Shown here one piece after another: positions 27,913 to 39,163 of a stretch of DNA of 64,000 nucleotides (positions within the stretch are counted from its first letter, which is position 1; each line of letters begins with the position of its first letter). The stretch lies in contig NZ_QUDV01000002.1 in assembly GCF_003477705.1 (NCBI RefSeq), positions 62,001 through 126,000 of the forward strand, given 5' to 3'. Under the pieces are notes generated by a model, which saw nothing but the letters and a program-made list of their open reading frames with translations, was not told where the DNA came from and did no database searches. This DNA is from Dorea sp. AF36-15AT. Lineage in GTDB: Bacteria; Bacillota; Clostridia; Lachnospirales; Lachnospiraceae. Position numbers and translations under genes: made by a program.

Positions 27913-30900
27913 ATGCCAGCAAATAATAATGAACAAACATACCAGCCTATGACTTTTGATGCGATCAAAATCGGGTTGGCATCACCTGAAAAAGTATTAG
28001 AGTGGTCAAGAGGCGAAGTTACTAAGCCTGAGACTATTAACTATAGAACACTGAAGCCTGAGAAAGACGGACTTTTCTGCGAGCGCATTTTCGGACCTAG
28101 CAAGGACTGGGAATGCCACTGCGGAAAGTACAAGAAAATCCGTTATAAAGGTGTAGTCTGCGACCGATGCGGCGTTGAGGTTACAAAGTCCAGTGTACGT
28201 AGAGAGCGTATGGGACACATCGCTCTGGCGGCTCCGGTTTCCCATATCTGGTATTTCAAGGGAATCCCAAGCCGTATGGGACTGATTCTGGATCTGTCTC
28301 CGAGAACACTGGAGAAGGTATTGTACTTTGCATCTTACATCGTGCTGGATGCAGGTGATACGAACCTGATGTACAAACAGGTACTTTCTGAGGCTGAGTA
28401 TCAGGAAGCAAGAGAGAACTGGGGCAATGCATTCCGTGTAGGTATGGGTGCAGAGTCTATCAAAGAACTTCTGGAAGCGATTGATCTGGAAAAAGAATAC
28501 GCAGAGCTGCAGGCAGGTCTTGAGGGCGCTACCGGACAGAAGCGCGCCAGAATCGTAAAACGTCTGGAAGTGGTAGAAGCATTCCGTGAGTCAGGAAATA
28601 AGCCGGAGTGGATGGTGCTGACTAACATCCCGGTTATCCCACCGGATCTTCGACCGATGGTTCAGCTGGATGGTGGACGTTTCGCCACATCTGACCTGAA
28701 TGATCTGTACAGAAGAATTATTAACAGAAATAACCGTCTGAAGAGACTTCTGGAACTGGGAGCTCCGGACATTATCGTGAGAAACGAAAAGAGAATGCTG
28801 CAGGAAGCGGTTGACGCATTAATTGATAATGGTCGTCGTGGCCGTCCGGTTACAGGACCTGGTAACCGTGCACTGAAGTCTCTGTCTGATATGCTGAAAG
28901 GTAAGTCAGGACGTTTCCGTCAGAACCTGCTGGGTAAGCGTGTTGACTACTCAGGACGTTCGGTTATCGTAGTAGGACCGGAGCTGAAGATCTATCAGTG
29001 TGGTCTGCCGAAAGAGATGGCTATCGAGCTGTTCAAGCCTTTCGTTATGAAAGAACTGGTTCAGAGCGGAGCAGCCCATAATATTAAGAATGCCAAGAAG
29101 ATGGTAGAGAAGCTTCAGCCAGAGGTGTGGGATGTGCTGGAAGATGTTATCAAAGAACATCCGGTTATGTTGAACCGTGCCCCTACACTGCATAGACTTG
29201 GTATTCAGGCGTTTGAGCCTATCCTTGTAGAGGGTAAGGCGATTAAGCTTCATCCGCTGGTTTGTACAGCGTACAACGCGGACTTCGATGGAGACCAGAT
29301 GGCGGTACATCTTCCGCTGTCAGTGGAAGCACAGGCAGAGTGCCGTTTCCTTCTTTTGTCACCAAATAACCTGCTGAAACCGTCGGATGGTGGTCCGGTA
29401 GCGGTACCTTCACAGGATATGGTTCTTGGTATTTACTATCTGACACAGGAGAGACCGGGAGCTGTCGGAGAAGGCAAGTGCTTCAAGAACGTAAATGAAG
29501 CAATTCTGGCTTATGAGAACCAGGCAGTTACACTGCATTCACGTATCAAGGTGCGTGTATCTAAGACTATGCCGGACGGAACTGTTAAGACAGGAACGGT
29601 AGAGTCTACACTGGGAAGATTTATCTTTAATGAGATTATTCCTCAGGATCTCGGATTTGTTGACCGTGAAGTTGAGGGCAACGAGCTGCTTCTGGAAGTT
29701 GACTTCCACGTAGGTAAGAAACAGCTGAAACAGATTCTGGAGAAAGTTATTAATACACATGGATCAACAGCTACAGCAGAAGTACTGGATGCGGTAAAAG
29801 CAACCGGATACAAATATTCTACAAGAGCTGCCATGACCGTAGCGATCGCCGATATGACGGTACCGCCGGAGAAGCCGGAAATGATCGCTCAGGCTCAGGA
29901 AACTGTAGATAAGATCACGAAGAACTTCAAGCGTGGTCTGATCACAGAGGAAGAACGTTATAAGGAAGTCGTAGAGACATGGAAGACAACCGATGATGCC
30001 CTGACTAAGGTTCTGCTGGACGGCCTGGATGCATACAACAACATCTTCATGATGGCTGACTCAGGAGCCCGTGGTTCTGATAAGCAGATCAAACAGCTTG
30101 CAGGTATGCGTGGTTTGATGGCTGATACAACCGGACGTACGATCGAGCTCCCTATCAAGTCTAACTTCCGTGAAGGTCTGGACGTACTGGAGTATTTCAT
30201 GTCAGCGCATGGAGCTCGAAAAGGTATGTCAGATACAGCACTTCGTACTGCCGACTCTGGTTACCTGACCAGACGAATGGTAGACGTTTCCCAGCACGTG
30301 ATCATCCACGATGTGGATTGTGCTCAGGAAGGCAAGCCGATTCCGGGAATGTATGTAAAAGCATTCATGGATGGAAAAGAAGAAATCGAGAGTCTGCAGG
30401 AGCGTATTACAGGACGTTACCTTGCAGAGGACGTAGTAGATAAAGATGGTAACCCAATCGTAAAGGCGAACCACATGGTTACACCGAAACGTGCGGAGAA
30501 GATTATGAAATACGGTGTTGATGAAAATGGTGAATCACTCAAGCAGGTGAAGATCCGTACCATCCTGACATGTAAGGCACACAATGGTGTCTGCACGAAG
30601 TGTTACGGAGCCAACATGGCAACCGGAGAGCCGGTACAGGTTGGTGAGGCTGTTGGAATCATCGCGGCACAGTCTATCGGTGAGCCTGGTACACAGCTGA
30701 CCATGCGTACATTCCATAGTGGTGGTGTAGCCGGAGACGATATCACACAGGGTCTTCCTCGTGTCGAAGAGCTTTTTGAGGCAAGAAAGCCAAAGGGACT
30801 TGCGATTATCACAGAGTTCGGTGGAGTTGCCACAATCAATGATACGAAGAAGAAACGTGAGATCATCGTTACCAATCAGGAAACAGGTGAGTCTAAGGCT

Positions 30901-31533
30901 TATCTGATTCCTTATGGATCAAGAATTAAGATCACTGATGGAGCTGTACTGGAAGCCGGTGATGAGCTGACAGAAGGTAGCGTTAACCCACATGATATCC
31001 TGAAGATCAAAGGACTTCGTGCTGTGCAGGATTACATGATCCAGGAAGTACAGAGAGTATACCGTCTGCAGGGTGTAGAAATCAACGATAAGCATATCGA
31101 GGTGCTGGTTCGTCAGATGCTGAAGAAGATCCGCATCGAGGAAGCAGGAGAATCCGGATTCCTTCCGGGAACAATGGTTGATGTACTTGAGTTTGAGGAT
31201 AAGAACGAAGAGCTTGCAGCAGAAGGACTTGAGCAGGCAACTGGCGAACAAATCATGCTTGGTATTACTAAGGCATCTCTTGCAACGAACTCATTCCTTT
31301 CAGCAGCATCATTCCAGGAGACCACAAAGGTTCTTACTGAAGCAGCTATTAAGGGTAAGGTAGACCATTTGTGTGGTATGAAGGAAAATGTAATTATCGG
31401 TAAGCCAATTCCGGCTGGTACCGGTATGAGAAAGTATCGTGATGTCAAACTGAGTACAGAACTCGAGATGAATGACGAGATCACGTTGGATGACGATCTG
31501 GTATTTTCAGAAGAAGTGGATGATGTACAATAG
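27913..31533 (+). CDS. rpoC: RNA polymerase beta' subunit
   Basis: 1206 residues. N-terminal zinc ribbon ([20 protein letters not shown]), the catalytic [14 protein letters not shown] with three magnesium-binding Asp, trigger loop and bridge helix ([39 protein letters not shown]), and the second zinc site near [13 protein letters not shown]. Typical Clostridia form without the long proteobacterial insert. Coupled to rpoB and followed after 11 bases by a small HTH gene. Confidence 0.98.
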   Translation: MPANNNEQTYQPMTFDAIKIGLASPEKVLEWSRGEVTKPETINYRTLKPEKDGLFCERIFGPSKDWECHCGKYKKIRYKGVVCDRCGVEVTKSSVRRERMGHIALAAPVSHIWYFKGIPSRMGLILDLSPRTLEKVLYFASYIVLDAGDTNLMYKQVLSEAEYQEARENWGNAFRVGMGAESIKELLEAIDLEKEYAELQAGLEGATGQKRARIVKRLEVVEAFRESGNKPEWMVLTNIPVIPPDLRPMVQLDGGRFATSDLNDLYRRIINRNNRLKRLLELGAPDIIVRNEKRMLQEAVDALIDNGRRGRPVTGPGNRALKSLSDMLKGKSGRFRQNLLGKRVDYSGRSVIVVGPELKIYQCGLPKEMAIELFKPFVMKELVQSGAAHNIKNAKKMVEKLQPEVWDVLEDVIKEHPVMLNRAPTLHRLGIQAFEPILVEGKAIKLHPLVCTAYNADFDGDQMAVHLPLSVEAQAECRFLLLSPNNLLKPSDGGPVAVPSQDMVLGIYYLTQERPGAVGEGKCFKNVNEAILAYENQAVTLHSRIKVRVSKTMPDGTVKTGTVESTLGRFIFNEIIPQDLGFVDREVEGNELLLEVDFHVGKKQLKQILEKVINTHGSTATAEVLDAVKATGYKYSTRAAMTVAIADMTVPPEKPEMIAQAQETVDKITKNFKRGLITEEERYKEVVETWKTTDDALTKVLLDGLDAYNNIFMMADSGARGSDKQIKQLAGMRGLMADTTGRTIELPIKSNFREGLDVLEYFMSAHGARKGMSDTALRTADSGYLTRRMVDVSQHVIIHDVDCAQEGKPIPGMYVKAFMDGKEEIESLQERITGRYLAEDVVDKDGNPIVKANHMVTPKRAEKIMKYGVDENGESLKQVKIRTILTCKAHNGVCTKCYGANMATGEPVQVGEAVGIIAAQSIGEPGTQLTMRTFHSGGVAGDDITQGLPRVEELFEARKPKGLAIITEFGGVATINDTKKKREIIVTNQETGESKAYLIPYGSRIKITDGAVLEAGDELTEGSVNPHDILKIKGLRAVQDYMIQEVQRVYRLQGVEINDKHIEVLVRQMLKKIRIEEAGESGFLPGTMVDVLEFEDKNEELAAEGLEQATGEQIMLGITKASLATNSFLSAASFQETTKVLTEAAIKGKVDHLCGMKENVIIGKPIPAGTGMRKYRDVKLSTELEMNDEITLDDDLVFSEEVDDVQ

Positions 31534-31544
31534 GAGCGTAGAAC

Positions 31545-31904
31545 ATGAGCAATAAAAATGTTGAACCGGAAAGAGTAAGAAAAGGTCCGATGACCGTAGA
31601 GGAAATTAAAGCCATGCGGGCAGCTGAAGGTATGATCGTGGATCTGGAAGACGAAGGTACCAACGTATATGTGATCAAAGCTTACCAGGAGAAGATGAGC
31701 GTTGCGGTTGGAAGAATGTATAAGCAGGCCAGAAAGGAAATGGGACTGACTCAGCAGGAAGTCGCAGACGTATCTGGGGTAAAGCGTCCAAATATCGCAC
31801 GTCTGGAAAGCGGTAAACACAGTCCGACTGTGGATATGCTGAACCGTATTGCGGACAGCATGGGAATGGATATGGAAATCCATCTGATTGAAAGAGAACA
31901 ATAA
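31545..31904 (+). CDS. XRE-type helix-turn-helix protein in the rpoBC transcript
   Basis: 119 residues. N-terminal 60 residues resemble a small antitoxin-like or coiled domain; residues about 62-115 are an XRE HTH (RKEMGLTQQEVADVSGVKRPNIARLESGKHSPTVDML). It starts 11 bases after rpoC with AGGAG in between and no promoter, and is followed by a terminator, so it is the last gene of the rpoBC operon. No toxin gene is adjacent. Target genes unknown. Confidence 0.8.
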   Translation: MSNKNVEPERVRKGPMTVEEIKAMRAAEGMIVDLEDEGTNVYVIKAYQEKMSVAVGRMYKQARKEMGLTQQEVADVSGVKRPNIARLESGKHSPTVDMLNRIADSMGMDMEIHLIEREQ

Positions 31905-31912
31905 ATGATATG

Positions 31913-31950
31913 GAATACTCAGGGGCAGATACTGTCGCTGAGTATTCTTT
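31913..31950 (+). terminator. Terminator of rpoB-rpoC-HTH operon
   Basis: GAATACTCAG (31913) pairs perfectly with CTGAGTATTC (31938), followed by TTT. The gap of about 310 bases that follows has no gene, only repeats. Confidence 0.75.
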
Positions 31951-31956
31951 ATATAT

Positions 31957-32188
31957 GATGCCAGGGGCCAAAGGTCTGAATCCACATGAGCTTGCTTGTA
32001 AGTGGATGAAAGACCTTGGGACCCGCCCCAATATGAGCATAAAAGTGGGATAGTAATCCCGCGATATGCGAATATTTGGGAGGATTGTGGGAGTGCGAAG
32101 CACGAAACAATCCGCAGGCATCAAAAAAACATCTATCAGGCATCAAAAAACATCTATATAGTAAAGATGCCAGGGGCCAAAGGTCTGA
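31957..32188. repeat. Non-coding repeat cluster between rpoBC and the HD gene
   Basis: A 23-base sequence starting GATGCCAGGGGCC is present at 31957-31979 and again at 32166-32188. Between the copies lie a TCCAC/GTGGA hairpin, the 58-base hairpin repeat at 32064-32121, and a tandem pair of 22 and 21 bases (CAGGCATCAAAAAA...CATCTAT) at 32115-32157. No open frame with a ribosome site was found. Confidence 0.7.
32064..32121. repeat. 58-base hairpin repeat, copy 1
   Basis: Outer ATGC/GCAT, middle GGATTGT/ACAATCC and inner GTGC-GAA-GCAC stems. A copy at 61302-61358 keeps the fold with a compensating change in the middle stem (GGATTAT/ATAATCC). Likely a REP-like mobile hairpin or a structured RNA element. 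Confidence 0.75.
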
Positions 32189-32215
32189 CAGGCATCTGAA
32201 TCAGGAGGCAGAATT

Positions 32216-32791
32216 ATGGCAGAGAGAATTACCAGAGAACAGGCACATGATATTTTGATGAAATATATGAAGGGTGAACGCTACATTCAGCACTCTTATG
32301 CAGTGGAAGCGATTATGAAAGGACTTGCCAAAAGACTTGCACCGGACGAAGTGGAGTACTGGGGAATTGCAGGACTTTTACATGATCTGGATGAAGAACA
32401 GTGTGACTGGCAGCACAATATGTCCGTGCATGGACCGACATCAGTAGAAATCTTGAAAAAAGAAGGAATAGATGATCCGGTTCTTGGGGATGCTATAAAA
32501 GCGCACAATCCGAAATGTGGCATGAAAGCTAAGACCAATCTGCAGTATGCACTGCTTGCGGCAGATCCGATGAGCGGGTTTGTTAAGGCAGTTGCACAGA
32601 TCTATCCGGATAAGAAAATTGCAAGCGTGAAACATAAATCTGTCATGAAACGATTTAATGAACTCCGATTTGCATCTGGTGCCAACAGAGATTATATGGA
32701 AGCAATCGAGTTTACCGGGCTCAGTCTGGATGACTTGATTGATGTGGCTCTGGAAGAAATGGGAGCAATCGCAGATGTCCTTGGATTGTAA
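32216..32791 (+). CDS. HD-domain hydrolase
   Basis: 191 residues. The HD metal site is visible (YIQHSYAVEAIM ... GLLHDLDEEQ), as in small HD phosphohydrolases acting on nucleotides or phospho-compounds. No membrane segment or extra sensor domain. The substrate cannot be read from sequence. The VanZ-like gene starts inside its last codons, so they are coexpressed. Confidence 0.8.
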   Translation: MAERITREQAHDILMKYMKGERYIQHSYAVEAIMKGLAKRLAPDEVEYWGIAGLLHDLDEEQCDWQHNMSVHGPTSVEILKKEGIDDPVLGDAIKAHNPKCGMKAKTNLQYALLAADPMSGFVKAVAQIYPDKKIASVKHKSVMKRFNELRFASGANRDYMEAIEFTGLSLDDLIDVALEEMGAIADVLGL

Positions 32792-33284
32792 AGAGAATAA
32801 GACATTGTCAAAAATCAGTAAAATCTTACTTCCTGTTCTTGCTTTATGTTGGATGATGGTGATTTTCTGGTTCTCGGCTGCACCGGCACCAGAGTCATCC
32901 GAGATGAGTTATACGGTAGGACTACAGATCGGTAAAATAGCAGTGGCGGATTTTGATGCGTGGACTACAGAAGAACAAAATGCTTTTGCAGAAAAAATCG
33001 AATATCCAATCCGTAAAATAGCACATGCGACAGAATATGCAATTCTTGGAATGCTCGTATCGGGAACAGTGTATGCATATGGTATCTGTGGAAAGAAGGC
33101 AATACGATATGCCTGGATTTGGGCTACATTCTATGCCGCGACCGATGAGTTTCATCAGCTTTTTGTACCTGGAAGAAGCGGGCAGATCCGGGATGTGATA
33201 CTGGACAGCGCAGGGGCTGCGGTTGGAATCCTGATATTGTGCAGAGTCGGCAGAGTGCGGCAGAGAGTTGCGAGAAAAAAGTAA
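32775..33284 (+). CDS. VanZ-like membrane protein
   Basis: 169 residues from ATG 32775, which has GGGAG at 32761; longer in-frame starts are further inside the HD gene without a good site. The start overlaps the HD stop by 17 bases. Four membrane helices and the family core RKIAHATEYAILGMLV ... ATDEFHQLFVPGRSGQIRDVILDSAGAAVG. VanZ proteins are linked to envelope stress and glycopeptide tolerance; this one alone implies no vancomycin resistance because no vanHAX genes are present. Confidence 0.85.
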   Translation: MSLDCKENKTLSKISKILLPVLALCWMMVIFWFSAAPAPESSEMSYTVGLQIGKIAVADFDAWTTEEQNAFAEKIEYPIRKIAHATEYAILGMLVSGTVYAYGICGKKAIRYAWIWATFYAATDEFHQLFVPGRSGQIRDVILDSAGAAVGILILCRVGRVRQRVARKK

Positions 33285-33313
33285 AACAGCTTTTTATTTA
33301 CCGGGGTATGTGT

Positions 33314-33420
33314 TATAATGAAACGTGTAAGAATGATGGGAGTATTTGATAAATATCATTCCTGGAGTATAAATAATCCAAGCCGTGCAGAAGCAGAGTT
33401 CTTTTGTACGGCTTTTTATG
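33314..33420 (+). ncRNA. Candidate small RNA between VanZ gene and rpsL
   Basis: An extended -10 box (TGTTATAAT, TATAAT at 33314-33319) with only a weak -35 (TTTTTA at 33291) is followed by about 95 bases and then a hairpin with T run (AGCCGT.../...ACGGCT TTTT, 33379-33419). Inside is a GAATGAT/ATCATTC stem. A 30-codon frame exists but has no ribosome site and reads into the terminator. So a short untranslated transcript is the simplest reading; no known RNA family recognised. Confidence 0.45.
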
Positions 33421-33486
33421 TATAAAATCGTATAAGATCAGAGCTTGCCTGTTTCGACCTGATTCAAACATTCTTTATAAAAGCCC

Positions 33487-33515
33487 TTGACATTTACAGA
33501 TAAACCCACTAAAAT
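33487..33515 (+). promoter_or_regulatory. Promoter of the rpsL-rpsG-fusA operon
   Basis: TTGACA at 33487 and TAAAAT at 33510, spacer 17. Leader contains a GCACAAAAAATGC-type A/T-rich inverted repeat near 33527-33553. Confidence 0.75.
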
Positions 33516-33605
33516 ATTCAAGTGTGCACAAAAATGCATTGTTTTTTGTGCGCCAAACATTAGATGTTTAACCAGTAACTTATTTTATTGTAGGAGGTGA
33601 ATGAA

Positions 33606-34025
33606 ATGCCAACATTTAACCAGTTAGTTAGAAAAGGACGTCAGACTTCTGTAAAGAAATCTACAGCTCCGGCACTTCAGAAGGGTTACAACTCTTTAAG
33701 AAAGAAAGTAACAGACACATCTGCACCGCAGAAGAGAGGTGTTTGTACAGCTGTTAAGACAGCTACACCTAAGAAGCCTAACTCAGCTCTTAGAAAGATC
33801 GCCAGAGTTCGTCTTTCTAACGGAATCGAAGTAACAAGCTATATCCCAGGAGAAGGACACAACCTTCAGGAGCATAGTGTAGTACTGATCCGTGGTGGTC
33901 GTGTTAAGGACTTGCCAGGTACAAGATACCATATCGTTCGTGGAACACTTGATACAGCAGGTGTTGCAAAGAGACGTCAGGCTCGTTCTAAATACGGTGC
34001 AAAGAGACCAAAAGACGCTAAATAA
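33606..34025 (+). CDS. rpsL: Ribosomal protein S12
   Basis: 139 residues from ATG 33606 with AGGAGGTGA just upstream; a GTG at 33597 in frame overlaps the site. Core motifs [17 protein letters not shown] and [16 protein letters not shown] carry the lysines that, when mutated, give streptomycin resistance; both are the wild-type form. S12 controls decoding accuracy. Confidence 0.98.
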   Translation: MPTFNQLVRKGRQTSVKKSTAPALQKGYNSLRKKVTDTSAPQKRGVCTAVKTATPKKPNSALRKIARVRLSNGIEVTSYIPGEGHNLQEHSVVLIRGGRVKDLPGTRYHIVRGTLDTAGVAKRRQARSKYGAKRPKDAK

Positions 34026-34119
34026 GATATTTAGACAAGATATCATAAGCGCGTAAGCGCAGACAACTGTTATTCACAAACAGAACTATGATGAAGTAAG
34101 TTGCAGGGTAGAAGATATA

Positions 34120-34156
34120 TCTGCAGATAGAACAATGCGTATCTGCAGACATTTTT
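34120..34156 (+). terminator. Hairpin in the rpsL-rpsG gap, possible attenuator
   Basis: TCTGCAGATA (34120) and TATCTGCAGA (34140) pair perfectly over ten bases around a ten-base loop, followed by CATTTTTC. The 223-base gap has no gene or clear promoter. It could lower expression of rpsG and fusA relative to rpsL or protect the processed rpsL message. Confidence 0.4.
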
Positions 34157-34221
34157 CTGAAGTATGCCCTGTGCACTACACAGTATCATTAGAACGACAC
34201 ATGTGAGTACCTATGAATTAA

Positions 34222-34719
<498 letters not shown>

Positions 34720-34734
34720 TTTTAGGAGGCAATA

Positions 34735-36855
34735 ATGGCTGGAAGAGAATATCCATTGGAGAGAACCAGGAATATCGGTATTATGGCGCATATTGACGCT
34801 GGTAAGACTACACTTACAGAGCGTATTCTTTACTATACCGGTGTAAATTATAAAATTGGTGATACTCATGAAGGTACTGCTACCATGGACTGGATGGAAC
34901 AGGAGCAGGAAAGAGGTATCACTATCACATCAGCCGCTACCACATGTCACTGGACTCTGCAGGAAAACTGCAAGCCAAAGGCAGGTGCTAAGGAGCATCG
35001 TATCAACATCATCGATACTCCGGGACACGTTGACTTTACTGTAGAGGTAGAGCGTTCACTTCGTGTACTGGACGGCGCTGTTGGTGTGTTCTGTGCTAAG
35101 GGTGGTGTTGAGCCACAGTCAGAAAACGTATGGCGTCAGGCTGACACATACAATGTACCTAGAATGGCATTCATCAATAAGATGGATATCCTGGGTGCTG
35201 ATTTCTACAATGCAGTAGACCAGATCAGAACAAGACTTGGTAAGAACGCTATTGTTCTTCAGTTGCCAATCGGTAAAGAAGATGATTTCCAGGGAATCAT
35301 TGACCTGATGGAAATGAAAGCTTACATCTACAATGATGATAAGGGTGATGATATTTCTATCACAGATATCCCGGCTGATATGGCTGATGATGCTGAACTG
35401 TATCGTTCAGAACTCGTAGAGAAGATCTGCGAACTGGATGACGAACTTATGATGATGTATCTGGAAGACGAAATTCCGGAAGTAGACCAGCTTAAGGCAG
35501 TTCTTCGTAAAGCTACATGTGAGTGTACAGCAGTACCAGTTTGCTGCGGTAGTGCTTACAGAAATAAAGGTGTTCAGAAACTTCTGGATGCTATTCTTGA
35601 GTACATGCCAGCTCCTACAGATATCCCATCTATCAAGGGAACTGATATGGATGGTAATGAAGTTGAGAGACATTCATCTGATGATGAGCCGTTCTCAGCT
35701 CTGGCATTCAAGATCATGGCTGACCCATTCGTTGGTAAGCTTGCATTCTTCCGAGTATATTCAGGAACTATGAACTCAGGTTCTTATGTATATAACTCAA
35801 CAAAAGATAAAAAAGAGCGTGTAGGACGTATCCTTCAGATGCACGCTAACAAACGTCAGGAACTGGATAAAGTATATTCAGGAGATATCGCAGCTGCAGT
35901 TGGATTTAAGATCACTACAACAGGTGATACAATCTGTGACGAGCAGCATCCGGTAATCCTTGAGTCTATGGAATTCCCAGAGCCGGTTATCGAGCTGGCT
36001 ATCGAGCCTAAGACTAAGGCTTCTCAGGGTAAACTTGGTGAGTCTCTTGCTAAACTGGCAGAAGAAGATCCGACATTCCGTGCTCATACAGATCACGAGA
36101 CAGGTCAGACAATCATCGCTGGTATGGGTGAGCTCCACCTGGAAATCATCGTAGACAGACTTCTGCGTGAGTTCAAGGTAGAGGCTAATGTGGGTGCTCC
36201 TCAGGTTGCGTACAAAGAAGCATTTACTAAGGCAGTTGACGTTGACAGCAAATACGCTAAACAGTCAGGTGGACGTGGACAGTACGGACACTGTAAAGTT
36301 AAATTTGAGCCTATGGATGCCAACGGTGAAGAACTGTTTAAGTTTGAATCTACTGTTGTCGGTGGTGCTATTCCGAAGGAATATATCCCAGCTGTAGGTG
36401 AAGGTATCGAGGAAGCTATGAAGTCTGGTATTCTTGGAGGATTCCCGGTAGTTGGTATTCATGCTAACGTATACGACGGATCTTACCATGAAGTCGATTC
36501 AAGTGAAATGGCATTCCATATTGCCGGTTCCCTTGCATTTAAGGATGCTATGAAGAAAGCTGCTCCGGTACTGCTCGAGCCTATCATGAAGGTAGAAGTA
36601 ACCATGCCTGAAGAGTACATGGGAGATATTATCGGTGATATCAACTCTCGTCGTGGACGTATCGAAGGTATGGATGATCTGGGCGGTGGAAAGATTGTAC
36701 GTGGATACGTACCGCTTTCAGAAATGTTCGGATACTCTACAGACCTTCGTTCCAGAACACAGGGACGTGGTAACTACTCAATGTTCTTCGAGAAGTATGA
36801 GCCGGTTCCGAAGTCAGTTCAGGAGAAGATCTTATCTGGTAAAGAGAGCAAATAA
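34735..36855 (+). CDS. fusA: Elongation factor G
   Basis: 706 residues. G1 [10 protein letters not shown]3 DTPGHVDF, G4 NKMD; domain IV and V with [20 protein letters not shown]. Translocates tRNA and mRNA using GTP. Fusidic-acid region looks standard. Codon use is strongly biased as for highly expressed genes. The gene sits in the classical str operon, although tuf has an extra promoter of its own. Confidence 0.98.
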   Translation: MAGREYPLERTRNIGIMAHIDAGKTTLTERILYYTGVNYKIGDTHEGTATMDWMEQEQERGITITSAATTCHWTLQENCKPKAGAKEHRINIIDTPGHVDFTVEVERSLRVLDGAVGVFCAKGGVEPQSENVWRQADTYNVPRMAFINKMDILGADFYNAVDQIRTRLGKNAIVLQLPIGKEDDFQGIIDLMEMKAYIYNDDKGDDISITDIPADMADDAELYRSELVEKICELDDELMMMYLEDEIPEVDQLKAVLRKATCECTAVPVCCGSAYRNKGVQKLLDAILEYMPAPTDIPSIKGTDMDGNEVERHSSDDEPFSALAFKIMADPFVGKLAFFRVYSGTMNSGSYVYNSTKDKKERVGRILQMHANKRQELDKVYSGDIAAAVGFKITTTGDTICDEQHPVILESMEFPEPVIELAIEPKTKASQGKLGESLAKLAEEDPTFRAHTDHETGQTIIAGMGELHLEIIVDRLLREFKVEANVGAPQVAYKEAFTKAVDVDSKYAKQSGGRGQYGHCKVKFEPMDANGEELFKFESTVVGGAIPKEYIPAVGEGIEEAMKSGILGGFPVVGIHANVYDGSYHEVDSSEMAFHIAGSLAFKDAMKKAAPVLLEPIMKVEVTMPEEYMGDIIGDINSRRGRIEGMDDLGGGKIVRGYVPLSEMFGYSTDLRSRTQGRGNYSMFFEKYEPVPKSVQEKILSGKESK

Positions 36856-36896
36856 TAAAACAGGCGTATTTTGTGCTTAAAAAGTATGGAAAGGGC

Positions 36897-36925
36897 TTGA
36901 AAAACTGGGCATTTTGAAATATAAT
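36897..36925 (+). promoter_or_regulatory. Promoter of tuf
   Basis: TTGAAA at 36897 and TATAAT at 36920 with a 17-base spacer lie in the 141-base fusA-tuf gap, so tuf can be transcribed independently. Confidence 0.7.
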
Positions 36926-36996
36926 CAAAATTAGCCGAGTTAACATGAAAAAATAAAAAAGCCTGAGAAGGCAATTGAATAAGGAGGATATTCAAA

Positions 36997-38190
36997 ATGG
37001 CAAAAGCTAAATTTGAAAGAACAAAACCACATTGTAATATCGGTACCATCGGCCACGTTGACCATGGTAAAACTACTCTGACAGCAGCAATCACAAAGGT
37101 TCTGTCTGAGAGAGTAGAAGGTAATGCAGCTGTAGATTTCGAGAACATCGATAAAGCTCCAGAAGAGAGAGAGCGTGGAATCACTATCTCTACAGCACAC
37201 GTAGAGTATGAGACAGCTAAGAGACATTACGCACACGTTGACTGCCCAGGACATGCTGACTACGTTAAGAACATGATTACTGGTGCTGCTCAGATGGATG
37301 GAGCTATCCTTGTAGTAGCTGCAACTGATGGTGTTATGGCTCAGACTTCAGAGCATATCCTGCTTTCACGTCAGGTAGGTGTTCCTTACATCGTAGTATT
37401 CATGAACAAATGTGACATGGTAGACGATGAGGAGCTTCTTGAACTGGTAGAGATGGAAATCCGTGAGAAACTTGACGAGTATGAATTCCCAGGCGATGAC
37501 ACACCAATCATCCAGGGATCAGCTCTTAAAGCTCTTGAGGATCCACACTCAGAGTGGGGCGACAAGATCATGGAACTGATGGATACTGTTGATGAGTACA
37601 TCCCAGACCCACAGCGTCCTACAGATCAGCCATTCCTTATGCCAATCGAGGACGTATTCACTATCACAGGACGTGGTACTGTTGCAACTGGTAGAGTAGA
37701 GCGTGGTACAATCCACCTCAACGAAGAAGTTGAAATCGTTGGTATTAAAGAAGAGATCCAGAAGACAACTGTAACTGGTATCGAGATGTTCCGTAAGCTC
37801 CTTGACGAAGGACAGGCTGGTGATAACATCGGTGCTCTGCTTCGTGGTATCAAGAGAGAAGACGTCGAAAGAGGTCAGTGTCTTATTAAACCAGGCAGCG
37901 TAACATGCCACAGAAAGTGTACTGGTCAGGTATACGTTCTGACAAAAGACGAAGGTGGACGTCATACTCCATTCTTCAACAACTACCGTCCACAGTTCTA
38001 CTTCAGAACAACAGACGTAACAGGTGTATGTAACCTTCCAGAAGGTGTTGAAATGTGTATGCCTGGAGATAACGTAGAGATGACAATCGAACTGATTCAC
38101 CCAGTAGCTATGGAGCAGGGTCTTCGTTTCGCTATCCGTGAAGGTGGACGTACTGTAGGATCAGGACGTGTTGCTACAATCATCGAGTAA
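36997..38190 (+). CDS. tuf: Elongation factor Tu
   Basis: 397 residues, full length. [17 protein letters not shown] and NKCDM nucleotide-binding motifs are intact; AAGGAGG precedes ATG 36997. Delivers aminoacyl-tRNA to the ribosome. Its last 54 coding bases coincide with the left copy of a 55-bp direct repeat that marks the insertion of a mobile element; the reading frame and the protein end ([17 protein letters not shown]) are preserved by the incoming sequence. Confidence 0.98.
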   Translation: MAKAKFERTKPHCNIGTIGHVDHGKTTLTAAITKVLSERVEGNAAVDFENIDKAPEERERGITISTAHVEYETAKRHYAHVDCPGHADYVKNMITGAAQMDGAILVVAATDGVMAQTSEHILLSRQVGVPYIVVFMNKCDMVDDEELLELVEMEIREKLDEYEFPGDDTPIIQGSALKALEDPHSEWGDKIMELMDTVDEYIPDPQRPTDQPFLMPIEDVFTITGRGTVATGRVERGTIHLNEEVEIVGIKEEIQKTTVTGIEMFRKLLDEGQAGDNIGALLRGIKREDVERGQCLIKPGSVTCHRKCTGQVYVLTKDEGGRHTPFFNNYRPQFYFRTTDVTGVCNLPEGVEMCMPGDNVEMTIELIHPVAMEQGLRFAIREGGRTVGSGRVATIIE

Positions 38191-38191
38191 T
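38137..38191 (+). repeat. Left attachment site (direct repeat within tuf 3' end)
   Basis: 55 bases covering the last 18 codons of tuf, identical to 47330-47384. Because the sequence to its right (including the terminator at 38247) belongs to the element, tuf keeps a complete end and gains a new terminator. Confidence 0.9.
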
Positions 38192-38246
38192 TATAACTTG
38201 ATATAAATTGAGTGTCAGGAGTACACTCTGTGTCCAAACGTAAGAT

Positions 38247-38277
38247 ACCCCAGAAACCTTGTGTTTCTGGGGTTTTT
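38247..38277 (+). terminator. Terminator after tuf supplied by the element
   Basis: ACCCCAGAAAC/GTTTCTGGGGT, an 11-base perfect stem with a CTTGT loop and TTTTT. It lies inside the element, about 55 bases beyond the left repeat, and blocks tuf transcription from running into the element. Confidence 0.9.
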
Positions 38278-38385
38278 CTGTACTCTAAGAAAAGAATTAT
38301 TCGTAAATTTATCAGATTTGCAATAGCGAAACATTTATCAGCAAGATGAAATACAGATAAATTTATAATTGAAAAATAAGACCAG

Positions 38386-38405
38386 CGGTGCCAAAACGGT
38401 GCCAA
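38386..38405. repeat. Subterminal 20-bp element repeat, left
   Basis: Two tandem CGGTGCCAA units (with AA between) make a 20-base sequence that recurs exactly at 47209-47228, near the other end and in the same orientation. Position and tandem structure fit arm-type binding sites of a tyrosine integrase. Confidence 0.7.
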
Positions 38406-38448
38406 AAAGAAACTCCTGCGAATGTTTGCTATTCACAGGAGTAATTTT

Positions 38449-38931
38449 TTACCAGCCTTTGATCTGTTTGATCTGTTCAGCACGTTCCGGATCACGATGA
38501 TATTGTAGTTTCAGACGGATAGTTTCCACAACTTCCTGTCTGGATTCATCATCAAGCTGATAGAACGATGTAAGCAGATTATCTACATCAGGCATACTGT
38601 TCTTACCGAAAAGGTACATCAGCGGATACATAGAATTTTTTAAGTAAGTCTTTACACGACTTGCGTCTAATGCTCCGTTCAAACCGTCTGGAAGTGTAGG
38701 ATAAATCTCTTCTTCCTTAATTGTGCCAGAAAATGGACTGGCAGAACATATCTCATTCACATCAATTTGCAATTCATTCGCAAGTCTTAATGCAAAATCA
38801 AATCGAATATTGGAATCTTTTTGAATAATTGAATATAAGGTTGTAGCACTGATTCCGGTTGCCTTTGCAATTTTGCGGACATTTGTGCCTTTTTCATCAA
38901 GATATTTCTTTAAATTTTTACCGTCACCCAT
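38449..38931 (-). CDS. XRE family repressor of the mobile element
   Basis: 160 residues; ATG at 38931 is preceded by AAGGAGG, a longer in-frame ATG at 38949 is not. N-terminal HTH (NVRKIAKATGISATTLYSIIQKDSNIRFD), C-terminal region of unknown type that ends in a predicted helical tail. It is divergent from xis-int, with TACGAA-type palindromes between, as for the immunity-type repressor that keeps integrase genes off. Confidence 0.8.
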   Translation of the reverse strand: MGDGKNLKKYLDEKGTNVRKIAKATGISATTLYSIIQKDSNIRFDFALRLANELQIDVNEICSASPFSGTIKEEEIYPTLPDGLNGALDASRVKTYLKNSMYPLMYLFGKNSMPDVDNLLTSFYQLDDESRQEVVETIRLKLQYHRDPERAEQIKQIKGW

Positions 38932-39027
38932 AGAATCCTCCTTTTTCATATATTAGAAAATTACGAAAAACATAAATCTATAAAATATCATAACACAGAC
39001 GTGGAAAAAAATAAAGAAAAAATAGTG

Positions 39028-39106
39028 TACGAAGTTCGTAAAAATGTGTTTACGAAATATTGACAACGATAGAAATACATGATATTATCAATTTACGAAA
39101 ATCGTA
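39028..39106 (+). promoter_or_regulatory. xis-int promoter with TACGAA-type operators
   Basis: TTGACA at 39060 and TATTAT at 39083 (17-base spacer). Palindromic sites TACGAAGTTCGTA (39028-39040) and TACGAAAATCGTA (39094-39106) flank it, with a half site TTTACGAAA at 39049 next to the -35. The arrangement lets the divergent XRE protein block this promoter. Confidence 0.65.
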
Positions 39107-39163
39107 CAGATATAGAAATACAGTAAACGTATTCTATATCTGGAGAGGAAAGGAGGAGGCAAT

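Noticed and set aside
32775..33284. Vancomycin resistance locus
   Set aside because: A lone VanZ-like gene next to an HD gene; no vanH, vanA or vanX type genes.
33334..33426. 30-codon frame in the candidate small RNA
   Set aside because: No ribosome site, and it runs through the terminator hairpin.
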